A stretch of 64,000 nt of DNA from NCBI GenBank assembly GCA_035296625.1, contig DATHAO010000059.1, forward strand, positions 62,001 to 126,000, written 5' to 3'. The notes below the pieces were generated by a model. That model did not search any database. It was not told the DNA's origin and worked only from the letters and a program-made list of their open reading frames with translations. Every line of letters begins with the position of its first letter. Position 1 is the first letter of the stretch. The position numbers and the translations under genes were made by a program. The DNA is from DATCLS01 sp035296625 (GTDB lineage Bacteria > Actinomycetota > Acidimicrobiia > Acidimicrobiales > VFJN01). Positions 50,013 through 57,503 of this stretch are shown one piece after another.

Positions 50013-52574
50013 TCAGGCGATGCCGAGTTCCTCGGCTCGGCGGACGGCGTCGCGCCGTCCATTGACGCCGAGCTTGCGGTAGATGGCTTGCAGGTGTGTC
50101 TTGAGGGTGTTGAGGGAGATGTAGAGCTGGCCGGCGATCTCGATGCTCGATAGGGAGGTGGGCAGGTAGCGGACGACCTCGAGCTCGCGTTCGCTGAGCT
50201 CGTTGGCGGCCTGTCCTATCGCGACGTGGCGTCCCTGGTCTGCGCACCGTACGAGCCTGCGCAGGAACGGGGTCGGGGCGGTGTGGAGGAGGTCTCGCAG
50301 GAGACGCTCCGCCGGGCGCCCGGCGTCGAGGAAGAGCCTCACGTGGCCCTCGGCGCTGGCTTGGGTGACGACGGCGGAGAGGCGCTGGAGAGCGGTGCGC
50401 CGGTCGTCCCCGTCGGCGATGGCGGTCCACAGCTCGTGCTCGAGCCGGGCGCCCGGTTCGAGGTTGTCGGGATCCCAGGCGTCGAGGTGCGTCCGGGCGG
50501 CGACGAGGTCGCCGCTTGCGATCGATGTCTGCACGGCGACCGCGCTCAGCGCGGGAGGCAGACGGCCGGTGCGACTCTCGGCGTCGAGGATCGACCGGGC
50601 GCGCTCGATCTCGCCCGACGCCACGAGCAGCCGTACCTCGGCGACACGCAGGCGGTGCTGGATCGCGGGTGGTAGCGGTAGGTCACCGCTGGCGTGTCCC
50701 TGTTCGATCTGCATGGTCCCGCGCCGAGGATCGCCGGCGGCGAGGTGCCAGAGCGCGCGCTCGGTGGCGTGGACGGCGAGCGTGGTCGGTGGACGGGTGC
50801 GCGTGGCTATGGCCTGGGCCTCGTCGAGGAGGACGTCGGCGCGCTGGAGGTGGCCACGTTCACGCCAGACGTGCGCGACCGCCAGCCGCGCGTCGATGGT
50901 CGCGGGGTGCTCGAGCAGGCGAGCGCGGGCTGCGAGGGTGAAGGCCTGGCGGGCGTGCTGGTGGGCGACCCGGAGGTTCCCGGCCCACGCCTCGAGCAGC
51001 GCGAGCCCGCCGAGTACGTGGGCAAGCCACGGCGGGTAGGCGTCACCGTCGTGCAGGAACACGTGGAAAGCACGGCGGCTGGCGGGAGTGTCGCCGAGGT
51101 ACCAGAGGGCGCGGGCGCGCGAACCGGCGGCCATGATCTTCAGGCTCGCGGGTGATGTGAGGCCGAGGATGTTCGGGAGCTCGTCGGGGTCGACGGTGTC
51201 GAGCGCGCCCAGGGCCGCGTCGGCCGCCCTGATCACGGATCGGGGTGACGCGTCCCAGAACGCCCATGTGGCGCGCAGCGTATTGACGAGGATCTCCTCG
51301 GCGGGTCTCAGCCCGGCGATGTCGAGATCGTGCACGATCTGGGCTGCGAGGCGCGTGTCGCCGAGCATCGTGTGGAGATAGGCGCGACGCACGGCCAGGC
51401 CGCGTCGGCGGAGTTGCCTGCTGCCGGGGATCGCGTCGAGCCATCCCAAGACCTTGTCCGAGGCGCCGCGCTCGAACATCGGGCGCCCCCAGCGATCGAT
51501 CAGCTCGATCAGGTGGTCCCAGTTCGCCGCTTCGATCAGGAAGCGGGCCGCCGGTTCGGGTTCCTGCCGGGCGAGATGCCACGCTGCAGCCCTCGCGAGG
51601 AGGGTGGCCTCGGCGTCGGGGTCGCTCAGGCGCAGCTCCCGGCGCAGCAGGTCTCGGAACAGTGGGTGGTAGGCGTACGTGTCGCCGGGCGCCGTGCGGC
51701 ATGTGAACAGGCCGCGCTGTTCGAGCCGACCGAGCATCGCGGCTCCGTCGCGGTCGCCCGTCACCGCGTCGCACAGTGGGCCGCTCAACTGGTCCAGCAC
51801 GGCGGTGTGGGCAAGGAAGCGGCGGACCGGGGCCGGCTCGTGATCGAGCACCTCGTCGTGCAGGTATCCCGCGACGTACCGGTCGTCTCCGGCGAAGGCA
51901 TCGATGACGGCGTCGGCGTCGACTGCGTGACGAAGCGCGATTCCCGCAAGGTGTAACCCGACCGCCCAGCCTTCGGTGCGGACGAGCAGGGCGTCGAGCT
52001 GACGGTCGTGCACGTCCCGGCCCGAGACGTCCCGAAGAAGGAGCCGTGCTTCGACGGGTGTGAACGCGAGCTCGGCCTCATCGATGCACACGGGGTCTGT
52101 CGGCAGGCGTAGACGGCCGCCGGCGGCCGACCATCGCGACCGGCACGCCACCACGACGCGAAGACCTAGGGGAACGTGCTCGATCAGGGCGCCCAGGTGC
52201 TCGGCAACGGCGGGGTTGCCCGGAGCGTCGTCGAGTCCATCGAAGACAAAGGTTGCGCCACCGATCGAGTCCAGACCGCCGAGCCAATCGAGCGCGGCGG
52301 CGAGGCGGGCTGTGACCAGCGATGGGTCGTCGGCTCGATGCAGCGTCAACCGAACGACCGGGTGCTCACCCGCCTGCGTTGCGATCCACTGGTCGAGCAG
52401 GACGCTTTTCCCGAACCCCGCCGGCGCCGTGAGCACCGTCACGTGGTGCTGGACCGCGTCGCCCAGGCGTTCGAGCAATCGCCTGCGGGGCACCAGTCGC
52501 GGCAGGTCGCCCGTTCCCGGAGGGCCCGAGGGCCACGTCACAGATTGCGACTCGACGCCTCGCCGGTCCGCCAT
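50013..52574 (-). CDS. LuxR-family LAL/MalT-like ATP-dependent regulator (1)
   Basis: An 853-residue regulator. Walker A APAGFGKS is at residues 50-57 and Walker B-like FVFDGLDD near ~110, in a STAND-type NTPase domain. The middle ~450 residues are helical TPR-like repeats. The C-terminal LuxR helix-turn-helix (~795-853) reads SERELEVVRYLPTSLSSIEI then NTLKTHLQAIYRKLG. MalT-type proteins bind an inducer and ATP, oligomerise and activate transcription. It lies in tandem with a second LAL gene 91 bp upstream. The target is unknown; the dyad family nearby is a candidate. Confidence 0.92.
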   Translation of the reverse strand: MADRRGVESQSVTWPSGPPGTGDLPRLVPRRRLLERLGDAVQHHVTVLTAPAGFGKSVLLDQWIATQAGEHPVVRLTLHRADDPSLVTARLAAALDWLGGLDSIGGATFVFDGLDDAPGNPAVAEHLGALIEHVPLGLRVVVACRSRWSAAGGRLRLPTDPVCIDEAELAFTPVEARLLLRDVSGRDVHDRQLDALLVRTEGWAVGLHLAGIALRHAVDADAVIDAFAGDDRYVAGYLHDEVLDHEPAPVRRFLAHTAVLDQLSGPLCDAVTGDRDGAAMLGRLEQRGLFTCRTAPGDTYAYHPLFRDLLRRELRLSDPDAEATLLARAAAWHLARQEPEPAARFLIEAANWDHLIELIDRWGRPMFERGASDKVLGWLDAIPGSRQLRRRGLAVRRAYLHTMLGDTRLAAQIVHDLDIAGLRPAEEILVNTLRATWAFWDASPRSVIRAADAALGALDTVDPDELPNILGLTSPASLKIMAAGSRARALWYLGDTPASRRAFHVFLHDGDAYPPWLAHVLGGLALLEAWAGNLRVAHQHARQAFTLAARARLLEHPATIDARLAVAHVWRERGHLQRADVLLDEAQAIATRTRPPTTLAVHATERALWHLAAGDPRRGTMQIEQGHASGDLPLPPAIQHRLRVAEVRLLVASGEIERARSILDAESRTGRLPPALSAVAVQTSIASGDLVAARTHLDAWDPDNLEPGARLEHELWTAIADGDDRRTALQRLSAVVTQASAEGHVRLFLDAGRPAERLLRDLLHTAPTPFLRRLVRCADQGRHVAIGQAANELSERELEVVRYLPTSLSSIEIAGQLYISLNTLKTHLQAIYRKLGVNGRRDAVRRAEELGIA

Positions 52575-52665
52575 GCTGGTCAGGTTCCCAGGCCTCCGAT
52601 CGCTCGGGTAGGGATTTTTCGGCCTTGGATCGGCTGATCGTGGTCACCAGAGCGCACACGAGGCC

Positions 52666-55386
52666 CTACAGGAGCCGCATCCGCTCAGCCGCCGCGACGG
52701 CGTCGTTCCGGCCATCCACGGCGAGCTTACGGTAGATGTGCTTGAGGTGCGTCTTGACCGTGTTGACCGACACGCCGAGACGGTCCGCTATCTCGGCGTT
52801 GGACGCGCGGGTGGGCAGCATGGTCAGCACCATGAACTCTCGCTCGGTGAGCTGGTCGACCAGCTCCCTCGCCGGACCTAGCTGCGGAGCGGCGACGACA
52901 TCGGGGGGCTCGACGATCGTTCGCAGGAACGCTGTCGGGGCGGCTCGGTAGAGCGCTCGTGCCGGGCCGAGGACATGATGTCCGGCGGACCGGAACAGCC
53001 CGATGTTCCGCTCGGTCTCGGCGTCGGCGACGACGTCGGCGAGCTGGTGACGCGCGGCAGTCTCGTCCCCGTCGAGGTCGTCGAGGATGGCCAGCCACAT
53101 CCGGCGCTCGAGCCGGGCGCGTGGCTCCGGGTCGTCTGGCCATCGTGAGGCCAGTGCCCGTGCTGCCGCGAGGTCACCGCGTTCGATCGCGAGGCGGACC
53201 CGGGCCGCGACCACGTCGGTGTTGTCCTCGGCGCCCGTGCCGAGTGCTCGCTCGGCGCCCTCGACATCGCCGATCATCGCCCGCAGGCGGGCCTCGACCG
53301 CCCGCTGGCGGGCATGGACGGCGCGCGGATGCGGCGGGTGGGCGACGGACCGGCGCGCCGCCAGAACGGCCAGGCCGTCAGCCGGGCCGCGGGTGGTCAA
53401 CGCCAGCAGCGCTCGTTCGACGGTGACGACGGTCGCGGCGACGCGATCGTGACTCGGGCTGGCCTCCCTCGCGGCCTGGTCCAGGCAGCTGGCGGCGCGG
53501 TCCAGCTCGTCGCGTTGGCGGGCGACGTGGGCGAGTGCGAGATAGGCATCGGTGGTGATGGGCTGGTCGTGGATACCGACCTGCCGGGCGAGCGAGAGTG
53601 CACGGGCGGCGAGCTCGTCGCCCAACGTGAGTCGTCCGCACCAGGCTTCGAGGAGGGCCATGGAACCGAGGGCCCGGATCTGCCAGACGACGTGACTTCG
53701 GTCGGTCACATCCTCGAGGGCGGTCCGTGCCGAGGTTGTCTCGCCCTGGTGGAGGAGCGCTGTCCCCCGTGTGACGCGGGCCGCCGCCGAGACGTCCTGG
53801 CGGCTGCCGAGGAGGCCGAGGACGTTCGGGAGCGGGGTGTCGCCGACGGTCTCGACCGCGCGAAGGGCGCGATCGGCGGCAGCGACGGCCGGGGTGGTCG
53901 CGCCCTGCTGGAGGGCCCAGCGCGACCTCAGGACCGTGGCGACGACGCGCTCGGCGGCCGACGTCGGGAGGGCGTCGATGGCATCCAGGTCATCGCCGGC
54001 CCCTGCCGGATCGCCGCCCATGACCGAGGCCCCCGCCCGCAGCAGCATCACGCGGGTGCGGCCTCGCCAGACAGTGCGGGGCACCATATCGATCCAGCGG
54101 GCGACCGTCATGGCTTCACCGCGGGCGAACAGCGCGCCGCTGTGGGTGAATGCCGCCGCGAAGACATCTTCCCACGCGGCGGCCTCGGCCAGATAGCCGA
54201 CGCCCTCCTCGAGGTCGTCCCGTGCCAGATGCCACTCGGCCGCCCGGCGCAGGACCAGGCGCTCGCGGGTGGGGTCCTCGTCGTGCAGGTGGTGGCGAAG
54301 AAGCGTGCGGAGCAGTTGGTGATAGCGGAACCACTCGTGTCGGCCCTCGAGTCTGGTCACGAACAGCGACGTTCGGTGGAGCTCTTCGAGCATCGCTTGT
54401 CCGTCTCTGCCGCCCGTCACGAAGTCGCAGAGGGGGCCGCTCATGCGGTCGAGCACGCAGGTGGACAGGAGGAACCGCCGGGTCGCCTGTGGCTGGCGGC
54501 GCAGCACCTGGTCGGTGAGGTAGTCGGCGATGTGGCGGTCGTCGTCGGCGAAGGTTCGCACGAACCGTTCGACGTCCGTGTGCCCTCGGAGGGACACCCC
54601 AGTGAGATGGAGGCCTACGGCCCATCCTTCGGTGCGGTCGATCAGGGCCCCGATCTGGGCGGCCGACAGCTTTCGGCCGGACAGCCGCTGGACGAGCTCG
54701 GTGGCTTCGTCGTGTCGGAACGCCAGGTCCTGCTGCCGTAGCTCGACGAGTGCGTCGGAGAGCCGGAGCCGGTAGTAGGGCAGCGGAGGATCGGTCCGTG
54801 TCGCCACGATGACGTGGATCCACCGCGGGACGTGTTCGATGAGCGCGCCGAGCTCGTCGAGGAGCGCCGAGTTGGACAGGACATGGAAATCGTCGAGCAC
54901 GAGGGTGGTCGGGGGCACGCTCTCCAGCGCGGCGACGAGCGCGGTTGCGAACGCCGAGCCCATCTTCGGGCCTCCCGGGTGCAGGCGGCCCAACACGGGC
55001 CCGGCCAGCGGCCGCCGCCCGGTCTCCAGCGCCCCGCAGAGGTCGCGAGCGAGTCGGGCCGGCTCGTTGTCCTCTGGCCTGAGTGTGAGCCACCTCACCC
55101 TCCTCGTCCGGTGCACCGCGGCCCATTGAGAGAGCAGCACCGTCTTGCCGTAGCCGGGCGGCGCCACGACGACCGTCGCGCGGCGCTGGGCGGCGACATC
55201 GAGGAAGGCGACGAGGCGATCGCGCGGTACGGCGAACGCAGGCACCCCGGGCGGCCTGAACGTCTGCGCCCCGATCCCCTCCTGTCCCACGATCTCTCCG
55301 GCTCGCCACCTTCCAGCAACCGGGCGCCCGTCACGTCCCGTCGGTCCACCGTAGGCGGGCCGCTTTCCCAGTCTCACGCTCGACAC
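52666..55386 (-). CDS. LuxR-family LAL/MalT-like ATP-dependent regulator (2)
   Basis: A 906-residue regulator, clearly paralogous to the next gene downstream. It has Walker A APPGYGKT (75-82), Walker B TTLVLDDFHVL, the STAND segment DRTEGWAVGLHLTGVSLRG and TPR-like repeats. The C-terminal helix-turn-helix reads TEREFMVLTMLPTRASNAEIADRLG then NTVKTHLKHIYRKL. GTG 55386 is preceded by TTACCC-AAAGG. Two dyad sites lie in the divergent gap toward the SHOCT gene, as expected for autoregulation and control of the neighbour. Confidence 0.92.
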   Translation of the reverse strand: MSSVRLGKRPAYGGPTGRDGRPVAGRWRAGEIVGQEGIGAQTFRPPGVPAFAVPRDRLVAFLDVAAQRRATVVVAPPGYGKTVLLSQWAAVHRTRRVRWLTLRPEDNEPARLARDLCGALETGRRPLAGPVLGRLHPGGPKMGSAFATALVAALESVPPTTLVLDDFHVLSNSALLDELGALIEHVPRWIHVIVATRTDPPLPYYRLRLSDALVELRQQDLAFRHDEATELVQRLSGRKLSAAQIGALIDRTEGWAVGLHLTGVSLRGHTDVERFVRTFADDDRHIADYLTDQVLRRQPQATRRFLLSTCVLDRMSGPLCDFVTGGRDGQAMLEELHRTSLFVTRLEGRHEWFRYHQLLRTLLRHHLHDEDPTRERLVLRRAAEWHLARDDLEEGVGYLAEAAAWEDVFAAAFTHSGALFARGEAMTVARWIDMVPRTVWRGRTRVMLLRAGASVMGGDPAGAGDDLDAIDALPTSAAERVVATVLRSRWALQQGATTPAVAAADRALRAVETVGDTPLPNVLGLLGSRQDVSAAARVTRGTALLHQGETTSARTALEDVTDRSHVVWQIRALGSMALLEAWCGRLTLGDELAARALSLARQVGIHDQPITTDAYLALAHVARQRDELDRAASCLDQAAREASPSHDRVAATVVTVERALLALTTRGPADGLAVLAARRSVAHPPHPRAVHARQRAVEARLRAMIGDVEGAERALGTGAEDNTDVVAARVRLAIERGDLAAARALASRWPDDPEPRARLERRMWLAILDDLDGDETAARHQLADVVADAETERNIGLFRSAGHHVLGPARALYRAAPTAFLRTIVEPPDVVAAPQLGPARELVDQLTEREFMVLTMLPTRASNAEIADRLGVSVNTVKTHLKHIYRKLAVDGRNDAVAAAERMRLL

Positions 55387-55397
55387 CCCTTTGGGTA

Positions 55398-55416
55398 ATC
55401 ACCCGGAGTGGGTGAG
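55398..55416. promoter_or_regulatory. Dyad site D, ATCACCC-N5-GGGTGAG
   Basis: It lies 12 bp upstream of the LAL regulator 2 start, overlapping its promoter. It has the same 7-5-7 geometry as the other sites. Confidence 0.6.
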
Positions 55417-55435
55417 TCGTGCCGGATGATCCCAC

Positions 55436-55454
55436 ATCGCCCGCGTGGGGTGAT
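55436..55454. promoter_or_regulatory. Dyad site B, ATCGCCC-N5-GGGTGAT
   Basis: It lies 38 bp from site D and ~73 bp before the SHOCT-protein gene, in the divergent control region. One mismatch in the left arm. A half-site GGGTGAC follows at 55472-55478. Confidence 0.6.
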
Positions 55455-55526
55455 GCGCCCCCCGACGAGCGGGGTGACACTTGATCCGGGTCTCAGGGCC
55501 CCTCGATTCGAAGCAAGGAGAATCCG

Positions 55527-55922
55527 ATGGTCGCTGCAGAGTTCGGCACCGGGCAGGTCCTGTTGTCGATGCTGTACTTCTTCCTGTTCTTCATCTGGAT
55601 CTGGCTCCTCATCTCGGTGTTCACCGACGTGATCAGGAGTGACGATCTGTCCGGATGGGCCAAGGCCGCATGGTCGCTGTTCGTCATCGTCCTGCCGTAC
55701 CTGGGCGTGTTCATCTATCTGATCGTCCGCGGCCACAAGATGACCGAGCACTCGATGCAACAGGCACGCATGCGGGACGAGATGTTCCGGGGCTACGTGA
55801 GAGAGGCCGCTGGGACGGCCCCGAGCGACGCCGATCAACTGTCGAAGCTCGCCTCCCTGCGGGCCGATGGCGTGATCGATGACGCCGAGTTCGAGCGCAT
55901 GAAGGCCAAGGTCACCACGTGA
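55527..55922 (+). CDS. PLDc_N/SHOCT-domain membrane protein
   Basis: A 131-residue protein with AAGGAG 6 nt before ATG 55527. Two N-terminal helices (LLSMLYFFLFFIWIWLLISVF and AAWSLFVIVLPYLGVFIYLI) form a PLDc_N-type membrane hairpin. The C-terminal ~30 residues are a SHOCT domain (QLSKLASLRADGVIDDAEFERMKAKV). Such proteins are common in actinobacteria and often stress-induced; they may be oligomerisation tethers. Divergent from the LAL regulator and preceded by dyad sites. Confidence 0.88.
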   Translation: MVAAEFGTGQVLLSMLYFFLFFIWIWLLISVFTDVIRSDDLSGWAKAAWSLFVIVLPYLGVFIYLIVRGHKMTEHSMQQARMRDEMFRGYVREAAGTAPSDADQLSKLASLRADGVIDDAEFERMKAKVTT

Positions 55923-56025
55923 GCTGTGTGCCATGACGGTCTCCGATGAGGAGCTGGTCGGCTGCTCGCGCTGGTATCGGAGGCCGACAGTGTCGACCCC
56001 AAGCTCCCGGTCCCCGCCCGCTCGG

Positions 56026-56044
56026 GTCACCCCCCAGGGGTGAC
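56026..56044. promoter_or_regulatory. Dyad site C, GTCACCC-N5-GGGTGAC (perfect)
   Basis: Perfect 7-bp arms, 35 bp before the GTG of the repeat protein. It would overlap the -35 position if TACCAC at 56066-56071 is the -10. Confidence 0.65.
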
Positions 56045-56078
56045 GACTGTAGGCACAGCTTGAGGTACCACCGTTCGC

Positions 56079-56480
56079 GTGGCCCGTGTTGCGGCTGTAC
56101 CCGAGAGACTCGCCCAAGGGGTGGCCGAGCGTGTGGTGGCCCTCGTCGTGGGTTCGCTCGACCTGAACGCGCTCGTCGGCCGTGTCGATCTGAACGCCCT
56201 CCTCGATCAGATCGACGTCGACCGTGTGCTCGATCGTGTCGACCCCGATCAGCTGTTGGATGGGCTCGACGTGAACGCGCTGCTCGATCGCATCGACGTC
56301 GACGGCCTGCTCGGCCGAGTCGACGTGAACGCCCTGCTGGCGCGCACCGACCTGGCCGCCACGATGGCGGACGCGGCCACGAGCACGGCTGACGAGGCGC
56401 TCGACGCGCTGCGCCTGAGCGCGGTCCGGGCCGACGACGTGGTCGCTCGATGGTGCGCCCGGCTACTGGGCCGCGCATGA
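56079..56480 (+). CDS. Nonapeptide-repeat protein preceding an RDD gene
   Basis: A 133-residue protein. Residues ~27-90 are seven consecutive 9-residue units: DLNALVGRV, DLNALLDQI, DVDRVLDRV, DPDQLLDGL, DVNALLDRI, DVDGLLGRV, DVNALLART. The regular D-V-N-A-L-L pattern suggests a solenoid or amphipathic helical surface. Flanking helices complete the protein; no membrane segment. It overlaps the RDD start (ATGA). In other actinobacteria similar repeats occur fused to RDD domains, so this may be a split version. Function unknown. Confidence 0.75.
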   Translation: MARVAAVPERLAQGVAERVVALVVGSLDLNALVGRVDLNALLDQIDVDRVLDRVDPDQLLDGLDVNALLDRIDVDGLLGRVDVNALLARTDLAATMADAATSTADEALDALRLSAVRADDVVARWCARLLGRA

Positions 56481-57016
56481 CCTCGGCCAGCCGTTACGCC
56501 GGAGCGGTCAGCCGGCTGGCCGCCTACGTCGTCGACGTCGTCCTGGTGTCCGGGATCTTCTCCGCGGGCGCCGCCGCGGTCGCGTTCCTCACGCGGGTGG
56601 TCACCGGCCGTCACCTCGGCCTGGACGGCGACCGGGATGTAGCCGGTGTCGCGTTGGCCGTCTGGTGGTTCCTCTACTTCTCCTTGTCGTGGGCCACCAC
56701 CGGCATGACGCCCGGCATGGCCCTGCTCGGCGTCCGCGTGGTGCGCGCCGACGGGTCACCCGCCGGCGCCCGGCACGCCGTGCTCCGCACGCTGGCCTTC
56801 CCGCTGAGTGTGGCCCTCTTCGGCCTCGGCTTCCTCGGGATCCTGTTCCACACCCAACGCCGGGCCCTCCACGACCTGATCGCCAGCACCGCGGTCATCT
56901 ACCTGCTCCATCAGGACCAAGCGACGCGCCGACGCACGGACCTCATGCCCCACCTCGTGCGGACGACCCCCGCCCGGGCACGCGACGCTGGTCGGGCCGA
57001 TGAGCAGATCACGTAA
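56477..57016 (+). CDS. RDD family membrane protein
   Basis: A 179-residue protein. SRYAGAVSRLAAYVVDVVLVSG carries the R and D of the RDD signature, and GMTPGMALLGVRVVRADGSPAG the central loop. HTQRRALHDLIASTAVIYL closes the domain. There are three hydrophobic helices. ATG 56477 overlaps the stop of the repeat protein, so the two products are made together and probably interact. It is a different subtype from the RDD gene at 2.9 kb. Confidence 0.87.
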   Translation: MTSASRYAGAVSRLAAYVVDVVLVSGIFSAGAAAVAFLTRVVTGRHLGLDGDRDVAGVALAVWWFLYFSLSWATTGMTPGMALLGVRVVRADGSPAGARHAVLRTLAFPLSVALFGLGFLGILFHTQRRALHDLIASTAVIYLLHQDQATRRRTDLMPHLVRTTPARARDAGRADEQIT

Positions 57017-57320
57017 CCCGATGGGCGAGCGGCACCGGCAGGGTCGCATCGCAGTGACCGGGTGGACACCCAGTGGGGGCCGTCCGCGGGCTCCGCGGGC
57101 CACTCCGTCTCCAGCTCACCTTCGGCGTGCGCGGCAGGGATCACACGTGAGACGAGCGGGGACGGGTGACGAACAACCCGCGCTCGCCCCTCCGACTCCA
57201 ACGACCGTGCGGCTGCCAACATCGGTCCGAGGGGCAGGGCGGTCGTCGTCCCGTACGGATGGACCGCGCTGACCAGATCGGGCGCATCCACCTTGACGCC
57301 GCCGCGGCAACTCCGGCACG
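57017..57320. other. Intergenic region before the leuA leader
   Basis: A 304-bp region. A minus-strand ORF (57291-56911) overlaps the RDD end and is not convincing. The promoter of the leuA leader transcript must lie here, but no clear -35/-10 pair was identified. Confidence 0.4.
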
Positions 57321-57365
57321 ATGGTTCGGATGCGCCCGCTCACCGCCGGCCTCCTCCTTATGTAA
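57321..57365 (+). CDS. leuA leader peptide MVRMRPLTAGLLLM (attenuator)
   Basis: A 14-codon ORF, ATG 57321 to TAA 57363-57365, with consecutive Leu codons CTC CTC CTT directly before the end. CTT is rare in this genome, so ribosomes would stall when Leu-tRNA is short. ATG 57330 is an alternative start. Two hairpins, the second an intrinsic terminator, follow before leuA. Confidence 0.88.
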   Translation: MVRMRPLTAGLLLM

Positions 57366-57392
57366 GGCGAACACCCCACATAGGTGTTCGCC
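57366..57392 (+). promoter_or_regulatory. First hairpin of the leuA attenuator
   Basis: GGCGAACACC (57366-57375) pairs perfectly with GGTGTTCGCC (57383-57392), a 10-bp stem with loop CCACATA, starting right after the leader stop codon. It probably pauses polymerase or sequesters the antiterminator. Confidence 0.75.
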
Positions 57393-57403
57393 CAGCCTCC
57401 TGT

Positions 57404-57434
57404 GCCCCTCCCGGCCAGGGGGCTTTTCAGTTTT
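57404..57434 (+). terminator. Intrinsic terminator of the leuA attenuator
   Basis: GCCCCT (57404-57409) pairs with AGGGGGC (57417-57423) around CCCGGCC, followed by TTTTCAGTTTT. It lies 70 nt before the leuA start and is the most canonical rho-independent terminator in the window. Confidence 0.9.
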
Positions 57435-57503
57435 CGGCCCACCTCTCATCCGGTCCACAGTCACCCCATCCAACGACCCGCCCACACAGCGAGAAGGAAC
57501 GTC

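Noticed and set aside
56911..57291. Minus-strand ORF of 126 codons beginning MDAPDLVSAVHPYG
   Set aside because: It overlaps the RDD gene end, has no ribosome-binding site and no recognisable domain. Its second half is the antisense of RDD.
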